Origin: WLMZ01 sp963732585
Lineage (GTDB): Bacteria; Actinomycetota; Acidimicrobiia; Acidimicrobiales; Ilumatobacteraceae
Direction: 5' to 3'
Length of the DNA: 64,000 bases
NCBI GenBank assembly: GCA_963732585.1
Contig: CAVSZY010000004.1
Coordinates: forward strand, 1,217,397-1,281,396
Part shown: positions 27,501-34,618 of the stretch, piece by piece
Layout of the letters: every line of letters begins with the position of its first letter
How positions within the stretch are numbered: the first letter of the stretch is position 1
Translations under genes and position numbers: made by a program
Notes under the pieces: model-generated
Told to the model about the DNA's origin: nothing
The model's database searches: none
Seen by the model: only the letters and a program-made list of their open reading frames with translations

Positions 27501-30500
27501 GAGCGCCCTCGCACCCGGACAACGCAAGTCGCTGACCTTCTCGACCACGGTGAGCGAAGCGCGGCTCGCCCCGTTCCGCAACTGGGCGGAGATCACCACC
27601 GACGGCGGGATCGACGAAGATTCGACACCGGATTCCAATATCGGTGCCGACGACGAACAGGGCGTTGGAGCGACACCGAACGACCCGATCGTCGATCACA
27701 ACAACGAGAGTTTCGACTCCGGTATTCCGGCGACATTCAGCGAGGTCGATGAGGACGACAACGACTTCGCCGTCGCCGCTGTCGACGTGCGCTACGACCT
27801 CGCGCTGGCCACGGTGACCAGCGCCGCGCTGGTGATTCCTGGTGAGGAGATCACCTACTCGATCAAGATCGTCAACCAGGGCAATGTGCCATCCGGGGCC
27901 TTCTCCGTTCTCGATCGGCTCTCGTCGGCAACGACATTCATCGCCGCCAGCCACGGCGGGGTTCACGTCGACGGTGTCGTCACCTGGACAGACGTGGCCT
28001 CGATCGCCCCGTCGAGCAGCATCACCGTCACGGTGACGGTGCGCGTCGACTCGATCGATGTGCTCCCGCTGCGAACCTGGGCGGAGATCATCGACGATGA
28101 CGCCAACTCCTATGGCCGTTTGCCGAACGGCGCGCTGATCGCCGACATCGACTCCACGCCGGACAGCAACACCGGCACCGACGCCGCCCTGCCAAACGAT
28201 GCCTACGTCGCGGTCAACGACCTCAGCGTGCTCGACGTCGACGGCCAGCCGGTCGGCGATGAGGACGACAACGACGATGCGGCCGTCAGCGGTGACGTGC
28301 AATACGACCTGGCACTGGTCAAGGTCGCCGACGTCGGCACAGCGACGATCGGTGGTTCGGTCAACTTCACCGTGGCTGTCAAAAACCAGGGCACCGTGTC
28401 GGCACACGATTTCGTGATCACCGATCGCCTTCCCGTCGGCATGGCCTTCGTCACTGGTTCCGCCAGCGATGCCGGCGCGCACACTGCCGGCGTGTTGACG
28501 TGGGCGATGAGTGACCTTGCACCTGGGGCGACGAAATCGGTGACTTTCTCGGCCACGGTCACCGACATGACCAAGCGTGGTTTCCGCAACTGGGCCGAGA
28601 TCTCCGCCGATTCGTCAGCGGACTACAGCGTCAGCGACGCCGACTCGACGCCCAACCTGAACACCGGTAGCGACCAAGCGCTCGGCGTCGGTGTCGCTCC
28701 CGACGACGCCTTCATAGATCAGGGCATCGATGGCCTCGACATCGACAACATCGTCGGTGATGAGGATGACAACGACCTGTCCTTCATCTCCGGGGACGCC
28801 GAGTATGACCTCGCCCTAGTCAAAGAATCCGACCTCAGTGGCCCGGCCGATCCGGATCAGAACGTGGGTTGGACCTTGACCGTGCGCAACCAGGGCACGG
28901 TCGCTTCGCACCAGTTCGAGGTCAGCGACGCGATGCCCGCCGGCATGGGCTACGTCGCCGACTCGTGTGCCGGGGCACCATGTTCGATGAGCGCCGGGTT
29001 GCTCACCTGGACGGTGCCAGACCTGCCAGCCGGACAAGCTGTGGTGCTGAGCTACTCGACGACGATCGTCGATACGACCAAGAGCCCGTACCGCAACTGG
29101 GCGGAGATCAGCGCGCACTCAGCGAGCGACTACGGCCTGGACACCGTCGATGCCGACTCGACGCCGGACGGCGACACCGGCCGCGATGCGACCTTGCCAA
29201 ACGACGCCTACGTTGGAGCCACCGTTGCCGACCTGGCCAGCGATGCCGTGGCGGGCGACGAGGACGACAACGACGACGCCACCGTGTCGTTGGATGTCGA
29301 CTACGACCTTGCCCTGGTCAAGACTGCGGCGGTGGCGACCATCGCGCCCGACGAGCAGGCCACCTTTATCATTCGTGTTCGCAACCAAGGAAACGTGAAC
29401 TCACGAGGATTCACCGTCACCGATCGCTTGCCGACAGGAATGAGCTTTGTCTCCGCCGACAATGGTGGTGCGTTCGCTGACGGCCTCGTCACTTGGACGT
29501 TCCCCGACGCAGCTGGCCTCGGACCCGACGGCGAGATCGACCTGCGCGTCACCGTAGCGATCGACGATCTGACACAGCGGCCCTTCCGCAACTGGGCAGA
29601 GATTAGCGGGAACTCGGCTGCGGATTACGGCGCAGGCAACGTCGATGGCGACTCGACGAGCGACCTGACCACGGGTGTCGACGACACCTTGCCCAACGAT
29701 GCCTACCAGCCGATCGCCGAGCTCAGCTCGCTGGCCACCAACGATACGGTGGCTGGCGACGAGGACGACAACGACGATGCCGTCGTCGATGTGGCGATTG
29801 AATATGACCTGGCGCTGATCAAGACTGCTGCGGCGGCCAGGGTCGCTCCTGGTGGCGCCGTCGAGTTCACGATCACCCTTGCCAACCAAGGCAATGTCGC
29901 CTCCGGCGAGTACACGATTACCGACACATTGCCAGCCGGATTGAACTTCGTATCGGCCAGCGACGGCGGCGTCCACGCCAACGGCATCGTCACCTGGCGG
30001 CTCGGCAACGTAGCGAGGGGAGCGACGCGCCAATTGACCGTCGCTGTCAGCGTGGCCGACGTGACCATGCGCCCGTTCCGCAACATCGTCGAGATCTCCG
30101 ACGACAGCGCCGATCGTTATGGGCATGACCCGACCAGTGGATTGGCCTGGCAGGACGAGGACTCGACCCCCGACGCCAATACCGGCTCGGACCCCGGGGC
30201 GGGAATCGGGACGACCGGCAACGATCTGGTCGTCAACCACGACGACATCTTCGTCGACAATCGGGCCGACGATGAGGACGACCACGACCATGCCGACTTC
30301 GACATCGACGTCCGTTACGACGTCGCCCTCGTCAAGGTGGCGGCGACGCCGGTCGTCGAGCCGACAGGTGAGATCACCTGGACGTTGCGAGTCCTCAATC
30401 AGGGCAACGTGCCTGCCAGGGGGCTCACGGTCAGCGACACGATGCCCAGCGGGTTGAGCTTTGTCTCGGCAAGCCACGGTGGTGCGCTCGCCGCCAACGG

Positions 30501-31419
30501 TGTCGTGCGTTGGCAGCTCAGCGACCTCGCCCCGGGGGTTTCAACCGACCTGACACTGATCGCCAGGGTGAGCGACGCTCGCCTGTCGCCGTTCCGTAAC
30601 TGGGCAGAAGTGTCTGATGATAGTTCTGAGTTCTACGGTGTGGGCGACCTCGATTCGATCCCCGATGGCAACACGGGCAAGGACAACATCCCGGGCAACG
30701 ATGCGCTCCTCGGCCGCGATGATCTGAGTTTGGTGAGCACCGACCTCGGTGGTGATGAGGACGACAGCGACGACGCCACAACACGCTTGAATGTCGTCTA
30801 CGACCTCGCCCTGGCCAAGATCCTCAAGCCCGGTCAAACGATCAGTGCGGACGGATTGGTCGTCTACCAGATCATCGTCAAAAATCAGGGCAACGTGAAC
30901 TCCGGTCGTTTCACCGTCGCCGACACCATCCCCGTCGGCATGGCCTTGACCTTGGTCAGCCACAACGGCTCATCCTTGGGTCGTGAAGTGGCCTGGACTG
31001 TGGAGAATCTAGCGCCGGACGAGGCGGTCACTCTGGAGCTCACGGTCCGCCTGATCGACAACGGCCAGGCCACGTACACCAACTGGGCAGAGATCTCGTC
31101 TGACTCGGCGGCGACATATGGCCCTGGTGTGCGCGACGAAGACTCGGTTCCCGACGGCAACATCGGTGCCGACGCGACACCACCGAATGATGCGGTGATC
31201 GACCAGGTCAACGCCGACGCCGACTTCGTCGCCGGAGACGAGGACGACAACGACTTGGCGGTGCTGACCGCAGCACAGATCAACCGGACGCCGCCGCCGA
31301 CAACTCCGAAGTATCTTCCGGAGACGGGAGTGATGATCATCGGCACCCTCATGATCGGCGGGTTGCTGCTCTTCGGCGGTCTCGGTGTGCGCCGTCTCGC
31401 ACGCCGACGGGCGGTCTAA
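21595..31419 (+). CDS. Giant LPETG-anchored surface protein with SdrD-B-like and DUF11-like repeats
   Basis: 3274 residues. ATG 21595 gives a signal peptide (RRARIARLGIVAAVLTAAI to PALA, about residues 12-42). Then an isopeptide/DUF11-like domain, a large unrecognised beta-rich region to about 850, five SdrD-B-like domains (each opening with xLGDxVWxD; about 857-1570), one DUF11-like unit, a sixth SdrD-B domain (about 1733) and eight more DUF11-like units (about 1899-3220). The C-terminus has the sortase signal LPETG (31315-31329, residue 3241), a hydrophobic helix and RRLARRRA. It should be a cell-wall-anchored adhesin or fibre. Sortase is not in the window. GAGG at 21580 stands before the ATG. 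Confidence 0.9.
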   Translation: MADAAEFGVIQRRARIARLGIVAAVLTAAIAVVGIGARPALAAPNLLLDKKASSTVAGPGSVITYTIRYRCGSLTENCLGVSIVDDINPFASIVDYTRAGGLIHNVSRVGNSVRWTMKDPLPAGSTGLVTVQVKFPVCASGQPANPINNSATISASNADPYTDATDAAVTVSPVPACQPVNPEPPANNPFRKYPVNALPAPGGIITWQVNAPSINADANVATPSGPYVIQDMLPAGTWLVQLLSYDDTFINCGSGWFQIPDAGLVEWMDSAAFPGTSGCVKQLVPIVGNSTVSAVTNATGIRGYWFTPQPARMWDSYTQIRLWLPLDTPAYSTRSNCAQYFLAPNGGAGTVGAALSPATCSTYQVRGRAEPLLYKRIIAAPGDLLNEPQTADPSWLMDNGSYPPIAESPADGIVVGQNDLAFSLRTYLQSTSPGVKTPVITDLLDEGLRFTSLAEGASNWWRSHISAAQGQFPAGFDPSSDPDCVNPSFEVLDDYAGTGRQLLRWTFDGCDLPSAPFDVEPLITVYFSAAIIPGRQPGEVLNNNFHFGSKGTVVSDGPTQCAGTMDSATYPYEDPWAETMYDAEELDVLDRDGDGDVTEYVCRSRVVNYTVPIMSAIDSSKWVMGQLDTQWTRYPQFGDAIVGEGSTTYEIRLSNAGNTEIAELDLIDILPFVGDTAVTDLTADGIPVARESKWGQELTSLTSVMFRPNAAAPYAAMATSDYTVGFTMAKNPCRWDTDNPQEPNRLTISSGVFDTVAGVSGPTDCLAADWDATQFGARAMAFQYHPGTPLPAGGSLIIRFKARIAAGEAPDAPYRDRIAWNSAGYAGVTTEPSPNQALLSTEPLKVGTHLVDPTTNASIGDWVWIDLNHDGQQNDGATGVPGVLVSLYEGPTLLQTTITDVNGLYRFDGLDEHTTYEVRLARSSDFLSGGALGRYQLTAGNAASVDDALDSDALIVDGIPTITSATSAAAGSHTSTFDFGFWLPASLGDYVWDDRAANGSQDLGEPGIAGVTVTLHRASDNSTVTTTTTDASGRYFFDDLVANGYYVRFDPTTAVGAGAGGQPYSGYTFTLADSTGNDENDSDADGDGRTTTVVLNAGDRDVTWDAGMTPPATPPPNAASLGDYTWIDVNANGRQDDGEPPVGGVRVVLYDSNGFPVQTATTESDGHYLFDELDPDAVWQLQFGEVGGFRRTEGAAFADGTDATNNSDANSASGMTDMIPPLGAGTFDPTWDAGFVPVFSLGNTVWADTNDNGIIDATALSERGIPDLKVRLYLADGTTEVEVGPDGAFGTADDAAGGVRTNAFGSYLFTGLAAGDYVVAIDAPIGYLSSTGNGLDPNPVGPNEAGAAIDEDASPIDGDDNGHYDATTATIRSLPVTLAFDAEPLGESATPGIVDLSPDGESNYQLDFGLIQVLELGNRVWVDTEATPNGEFDEGTDETIVGATVRLYADVDGDGTPDGPALATTKTDSEGLYRFSNVLAGGYIVEVDNRTMTIDGLPNPIAGQSSTTDTATSGDPNSDVDGDDNGVNQTPTGIRTGTVALTVGDEPLDEDDPASGDNGNSNLSVDFGLMPRYDLALAKVSDLNEAALPGDAITWTVRAVNQGVVPSGDFTVVDRLPLGLNAPTAISNGGTFAGGMITWELGGLDPSESLDLTFTTTVADMAAAPFRNWAEITEDAADDADSTPDSNTGNGATPPNDSFVAIDDLATIDVNGQPTGDEDDNDDATVIAATQFSIGNMIWSDTGAGPAFNNGVRDAGEQTIAGVTVQLFAADGDGEPTGTALSTVATGPAGEYRFDDLLPGRYVVVTPASNFTGSGALVGFRSSNGAATTFVLVDDTHDHGIDVDDSGLSEVRSAPLTLGLSNPLGEIEPGSYAASSFDGAAATDGHNNLTADFGFITLYDLALIKTTPSTAPVAPNSTITWDVVVINQGTQASGAYTVIDNIPAGLTYVANSATDGGTLDASGDLVWNLSALAPGQRKSLTFSTTVSEARLAPFRNWAEITTDGGIDEDSTPDSNIGADDEQGVGATPNDPIVDHNNESFDSGIPATFSEVDEDDNDFAVAAVDVRYDLALATVTSAALVIPGEEITYSIKIVNQGNVPSGAFSVLDRLSSATTFIAASHGGVHVDGVVTWTDVASIAPSSSITVTVTVRVDSIDVLPLRTWAEIIDDDANSYGRLPNGALIADIDSTPDSNTGTDAALPNDAYVAVNDLSVLDVDGQPVGDEDDNDDAAVSGDVQYDLALVKVADVGTATIGGSVNFTVAVKNQGTVSAHDFVITDRLPVGMAFVTGSASDAGAHTAGVLTWAMSDLAPGATKSVTFSATVTDMTKRGFRNWAEISADSSADYSVSDADSTPNLNTGSDQALGVGVAPDDAFIDQGIDGLDIDNIVGDEDDNDLSFISGDAEYDLALVKESDLSGPADPDQNVGWTLTVRNQGTVASHQFEVSDAMPAGMGYVADSCAGAPCSMSAGLLTWTVPDLPAGQAVVLSYSTTIVDTTKSPYRNWAEISAHSASDYGLDTVDADSTPDGDTGRDATLPNDAYVGATVADLASDAVAGDEDDNDDATVSLDVDYDLALVKTAAVATIAPDEQATFIIRVRNQGNVNSRGFTVTDRLPTGMSFVSADNGGAFADGLVTWTFPDAAGLGPDGEIDLRVTVAIDDLTQRPFRNWAEISGNSAADYGAGNVDGDSTSDLTTGVDDTLPNDAYQPIAELSSLATNDTVAGDEDDNDDAVVDVAIEYDLALIKTAAAARVAPGGAVEFTITLANQGNVASGEYTITDTLPAGLNFVSASDGGVHANGIVTWRLGNVARGATRQLTVAVSVADVTMRPFRNIVEISDDSADRYGHDPTSGLAWQDEDSTPDANTGSDPGAGIGTTGNDLVVNHDDIFVDNRADDEDDHDHADFDIDVRYDVALVKVAATPVVEPTGEITWTLRVLNQGNVPARGLTVSDTMPSGLSFVSASHGGALAANGVVRWQLSDLAPGVSTDLTLIARVSDARLSPFRNWAEVSDDSSEFYGVGDLDSIPDGNTGKDNIPGNDALLGRDDLSLVSTDLGGDEDDSDDATTRLNVVYDLALAKILKPGQTISADGLVVYQIIVKNQGNVNSGRFTVADTIPVGMALTLVSHNGSSLGREVAWTVENLAPDEAVTLELTVRLIDNGQATYTNWAEISSDSAATYGPGVRDEDSVPDGNIGADATPPNDAVIDQVNADADFVAGDEDDNDLAVLTAAQINRTPPPTTPKYLPETGVMIIGTLMIGGLLLFGGLGVRRLARRRAV
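24160..26290 (+). repeat. Array of five SdrD-B-like domains
   Basis: Units begin near 24164, 24550, 24950, 25312 and 25837 with SIGDWVW, SLGDYVW, SLGDYTW, SLGNTVW and ELGNRVW, each followed by an Asp/Asn-rich calcium-binding-type loop and a Y-x-F-x-x-L strand. A sixth copy lies at about 26791. Such domains are rigid, calcium-stabilised stalk modules in surface proteins. Confidence 0.8.
26311..31265 (+). repeat. Nine DUF11-like repeat units with Asp-rich linkers
   Basis: Units opening with YD[LV]AL start at 26311, 27289, 27793, 28303, 28804, 29302, 29803, 30316 and 30799; spacing of the last eight is 483-513 bases. Each has a central NQG motif, an FRNWAEI block, a DSTPDxNTG stretch and ends with GDEDDNDDA or a variant. 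Repetition is at protein level, with diverged DNA, so the array is old. Confidence 0.85.
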
Positions 31420-31440
31420 GCCGTGGTTCTGGGCCCTGAT

Positions 31441-32214
31441 TCAGCGAAGCGTTGAGCCGGGGCCGGGGCCGGGGCCGACTTCGCCGAACATTTCCATGGC
31501 GGTGACATCGATCGCCGAGTACGGCAAACGCGAGAAGAACTCGTCGGCATGGCGGGCCAAGGCCTTGACCGCCAGGTAGTTGGCCCCGCCGCCCACCAAA
31601 GCCCCGATGCCCAGTGGCAGGGCGGTTCCCAGCGCGACGACGCCGCGGCGGGTGCCGTAACGCTTCAGGATCAGCTTGCTGAGGATGCGATTCGCCGATT
31701 GCACCGTGGTGATCGGGATGCGTGATGAGGTTGCCGGGCTGAGGCCCGTGTTGGCTTCATTCATTGCTCGGGTCAGACCTTCGCGAGCGGTACTGCCATA
31801 GATCAACACCGCCAAAACCCATGCCCGGCGCTCATCGACGCTCGGTTCGGGTCTGCCGTGCAGGGCAGCGACGGTGAGGATGAGGTCACCCGCACGGCTG
31901 GTAAACCACGCCAGTTCAGCCGTCGAGGCCAGCACGGTCGCTGCCGTGCCGACCATCGGCGCAGCAGCGGCCGCGCCGGCGCCAGCTCCGGCCGCAGCGA
32001 GCTCGCGGGCAAAGGTCATGGTCAGGGCCTGAATCTTTTCGGGTCGCACCTCACCGGGCACCGTTCGCGCCCGCTGCACCGCGGCCTCCCAACGGTTCGT
32101 GCTGACCTGATCGATACTGGTCAGAATCGCTTTCGCCAACCGTTCGGCATCTGCAGGCTTGATTCGCTGACCGAGTTTGAAGGCCCAGCGATTGATCCGC
32201 TCCTGCGGGCTCAC
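31441..32214 (-). CDS. EcsC family protein
   Basis: 257 residues. Resembles the EcsC domain family: helix-rich, with AAGAGAGAAAAAPMVGTAATVLAS as a glycine/alanine-rich hydrophobic stretch and ALGTALPLGIGALVGGGANYLAVKAL near the C-terminus. Function in bacteria is poorly known; some members associate with membranes. Start GTG 32214. The C-terminus is PGPGPGSTLR, encoded by CCGGGG repeats. It is 7 bases downstream of the PAC2 gene, hence probably co-transcribed, and converges with the giant surface gene. Confidence 0.75.
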   Translation of the reverse strand: MSPQERINRWAFKLGQRIKPADAERLAKAILTSIDQVSTNRWEAAVQRARTVPGEVRPEKIQALTMTFARELAAAGAGAGAAAAAPMVGTAATVLASTAELAWFTSRAGDLILTVAALHGRPEPSVDERRAWVLAVLIYGSTAREGLTRAMNEANTGLSPATSSRIPITTVQSANRILSKLILKRYGTRRGVVALGTALPLGIGALVGGGANYLAVKALARHADEFFSRLPYSAIDVTAMEMFGEVGPGPGPGSTLR

Positions 32215-32221
32215 GTCGAAC

Positions 32222-33166
32222 TCAGCTGCCCTGATCGCGCAGGAACCGCTCGACTTCGTCCATCAATGCCGCGCCGTCGACGTCGCCGATGGCCTCGGCG
32301 GCGACGTGCTCGCCAGCTTCACCACCGATGACTTCGTCATCGTCATCGAGATCGACGGGTTCGTCGTCGTCGTCATCGTCGTCGAAGGAATCGATCCCGG
32401 AGTCGGCCATCGTTTCCAGTCGCCGTACGTAACCGGCCAGATCTTCGTCGGCGGCGACCATCGAGCTGACCTTTTCTTCGTAGGCCATCACCCGATCGGG
32501 CAGGTCACCGGTCGGAATCGGTGCGCCGATAATCGAACCCAAGCGCTGCAAAAGGGCCAGTGTGGCCTTTGGCGAGGCCAGCTGCGAGGCGTAGGTCGGT
32601 ACGGCGGCCCACAGCGAAGCGGTGAGCAGGTCGGCCTTGGCGCAAGCATCTTGAATGACCCCGACGATCCCCGTCGGGCCCTCATAACGCGACCGTTGCA
32701 GTTCGAATCGATCGATCATGTCCTGTTCGGTGGCCGTGCCGATCAACTGCACCGGGCGGTTGTGGGGCACATCGGCGAGCAAGGCCCCGAGCGAGATGAC
32801 CATCGAGGCGTTGAAATGTTGGGAGACGCCGACAACCTGCTCGGCGAAGCAGCGCCAGCGCATGGCGGGCTCTGGGCCGAGAATGAAGATCACATCGATT
32901 CCTGCAACGCTGCTGTGCCACAAGCCAACCGTCGGCCAGACAACGGAGCGAGTCAACCCGGCGGACAGGCGAATCTGTGGTCGAATCGTGGCGAAATCGG
33001 TGAATTCCTCAGGATCGATTTCCGCCAGAGCAGCCGCTTGCCAGCTTTCGATCAGGTGCTGCAGCGCCGTCGAAGCGGCGTCGCCTGCGTCGTTCCACCC
33101 CGTGAAGGCAGCGACCACCACCGGTCGACGAAGGGTGGGCTGGCTTCGCCAGCGGACGTGCTCCAT
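32222..33166 (-). CDS. PAC2 family protein (proteasome assembly chaperone-like)
   Basis: 314 residues. The opening VVVAAFTGWNDAGDAASTALQHL and the later LGALLADVPHNRPVQLIGTA match actinobacterial PAC2 proteins, which share the fold of eukaryotic proteasome assembly chaperones. The C-terminal 50 residues are strongly acidic (FDDDDDDDEPVDLDDDDEV). Whether it assists the actinobacterial proteasome is not established. It heads a two-gene unit with the EcsC gene. Confidence 0.85.
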   Translation of the reverse strand: MEHVRWRSQPTLRRPVVVAAFTGWNDAGDAASTALQHLIESWQAAALAEIDPEEFTDFATIRPQIRLSAGLTRSVVWPTVGLWHSSVAGIDVIFILGPEPAMRWRCFAEQVVGVSQHFNASMVISLGALLADVPHNRPVQLIGTATEQDMIDRFELQRSRYEGPTGIVGVIQDACAKADLLTASLWAAVPTYASQLASPKATLALLQRLGSIIGAPIPTGDLPDRVMAYEEKVSSMVAADEDLAGYVRRLETMADSGIDSFDDDDDDDEPVDLDDDDEVIGGEAGEHVAAEAIGDVDGAALMDEVERFLRDQGS

Positions 33167-33259
33167 TGTTGCTGCATGCTATCCAGCGATGCCGCGTTCG
33201 AGTCCGTCGAGCGCGTTCAGTGCGTGCTCGACTGCGCTTTGCGACGGTAACTTCGATGT

Positions 33260-33697
33260 ATGACCGTGACCGTCGAAATCGCCAGCGAGGCGACACCTGA
33301 ACTTGCCGCCGCCTTTGCCCGATTGATCCCGCAGCTCTCGAAAAGCTCGCCTCCCCCTGGGTTGAGTGAATTGGCGCAGATGATCGCCAGCGACGCCAGC
33401 GACGTGTTGCTCGCTGTCGAGGACGGGGTCGTGCTCGGCACGTTGACGCTGATCACCTTCCGCATCCCCACAGGAGTCCGCTCGTGGATTGAAGATGTCG
33501 TCGTCGATGACGCGGCCCGCGGCAAAGGGGTTGGCGACCTGCTCAATCGGTTCGCCCTCGATCTGGCCCGCGCCAAGGGAGCAAAGACGGTCGACCTGAC
33601 CTCAAGGCCGACGCGCGAAGCGGCCAACCGTTTGTACCAGCGCATCGGTTTCGTCCCGCGGGAAACGAATATCTATCGCTATTCGATCGACGGCTGA
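33260..33697 (+). CDS. GNAT family N-acetyltransferase
   Basis: 145 residues. The acetyl-CoA-binding motif is VVVDDAARGKGVGDLLNRFALDLAR (R/Q-x-x-G-x-G/A), followed by LTSRPTREAANRLYQRIGFVPR, the canonical final GNAT strand-helix. Start ATG 33260. The substrate is unknown. Its last 19 bases overlap the end of the HEAT-repeat gene on the other strand. Confidence 0.86.
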   Translation: MTVTVEIASEATPELAAAFARLIPQLSKSSPPPGLSELAQMIASDASDVLLAVEDGVVLGTLTLITFRIPTGVRSWIEDVVVDDAARGKGVGDLLNRFALDLARAKGAKTVDLTSRPTREAANRLYQRIGFVPRETNIYRYSIDG

Positions 33698-34285
33698 TCG
33701 CTGAGATCTTCGGCGAGTTGGCGGACTTGCCAATCGCGGTCGTCGCGCGCTGCGGCCAACGCGGCGTCGACCAACGGGCCGTCGAACGGTGTCAAGGCGA
33801 TCACCGCCCGGCGTCGCACCGCAGGTTTGTCGCCACACCCGGCCAGGATCGCGCCGAGGCCACGTTCGTCGCCGATGGCGCCGAGGGCTGCGACCGACGC
33901 TTCGCGCACTAGAGCGTCGTCGTGGTCGGTAGCCAAGGCGATCAACGCGGTGACAATCTCGTCGTCGACGATCTCCTGTTCACCGCAGGCCCAGGCGGCC
34001 ACCTCGACAACGGTCGGGTCACCGTCGCCGAGCGCCGCCGCGCAGGTCGATCGCGCGTCTCGTCGCGGCCAGTCGGCATGCTCTCCGACGCACCTCGGCG
34101 GCTTCGTCGCCCAAGGCCATAATGATCTGCTCGTCGCCTAAGGCGCCCATCCGTGACAGTGCGCTGAGAGCGCTCGCTCGTACCTCGGCGGCGTCGGAAC
34201 GCAACCCGTCGACCGCCGGGGTTCGATCATCGCCGAATCCGGCGAGGATGACGTCGCGGCGGTTCGGCGAAGGTGACGCCCTCAT
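33679..34285 (-). pseudogene. HEAT-repeat protein, frameshifted
   Basis: From ATG 34285 the frame reads DAAEVRASALSALSRMG and GDEAAEVRRRACRLAAT, then loses the pattern and stops at about 34019. The continuation in another frame, ARSTCAAALGDGDPTVVEVA, VREASVAALGAIGDERGLGA and DRDWQVRQLAEDLS, restores HEAT/PBS-lyase-type helical pairs to the stop at 33679. A single-base change near 34060 would join them into about 200 residues. Start overlaps the membrane-protein gene upstream (ATGA). Function unknown; such repeats mediate protein contacts. Confidence 0.7.
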
Positions 34286-34608
34286 TTCTTGAGCATGTCG
34301 GTCAGAGCAACGATTGCCGAGGACAAGACGTAGGTGCTGACGATGGCAAAGATCGTGCCGCAGAGCACGGCCAGCACACTGGCACTGAGGATAGCCCAGA
34401 TGCGCCGCAACGCAGACGCCGGACGGTACTCGATGGTTTCGAGGTGGGTAATGGCAATTCCGGCACGACGCTGCGGTAACGGCGATCGATGGCTGCGTAG
34501 CCTTTTGACGTTGGCTCTGGCAGTCTTTCTCCAACCAAGGCACAGAAGTGCCAACATGGAGAGGCCGACGATCCACGCGGCGCTGGTGGAGATTTCATTG
34601 ACTGACAC
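34282..34608 (-). CDS. Small membrane protein, two helices
   Basis: About 108 residues from GTG 34608. Two hydrophobic segments: AWIVGLSMLALLCLGW near the start and WAILSASVLAVLCGTIFAIVS near the end, separated by a basic loop (RKTARANVKRLRSHR). It overlaps the HEAT gene start by ATGA, indicating coupling. The family is not recognised. The divergent protease gene begins 10 bases away, so start choice is uncertain. Confidence 0.55.
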   Translation of the reverse strand: MSVNEISTSAAWIVGLSMLALLCLGWRKTARANVKRLRSHRSPLPQRRAGIAITHLETIEYRPASALRRIWAILSASVLAVLCGTIFAIVSTYVLSSAIVALTDMLKK

Positions 34609-34618
34609 GCAATCACCG

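Noticed and set aside
26083..28482. 799-residue open frame on the minus strand
   Set aside because: Lies wholly antisense to the giant surface gene; its composition (Val/Arg/Asp-rich, no motifs) mirrors the GC-rich repeat DNA.
26311..31265. CRISPR-like periodicity
   Set aside because: Regular 500-base spacing reflects protein repeats, not short identical repeats with unique spacers.
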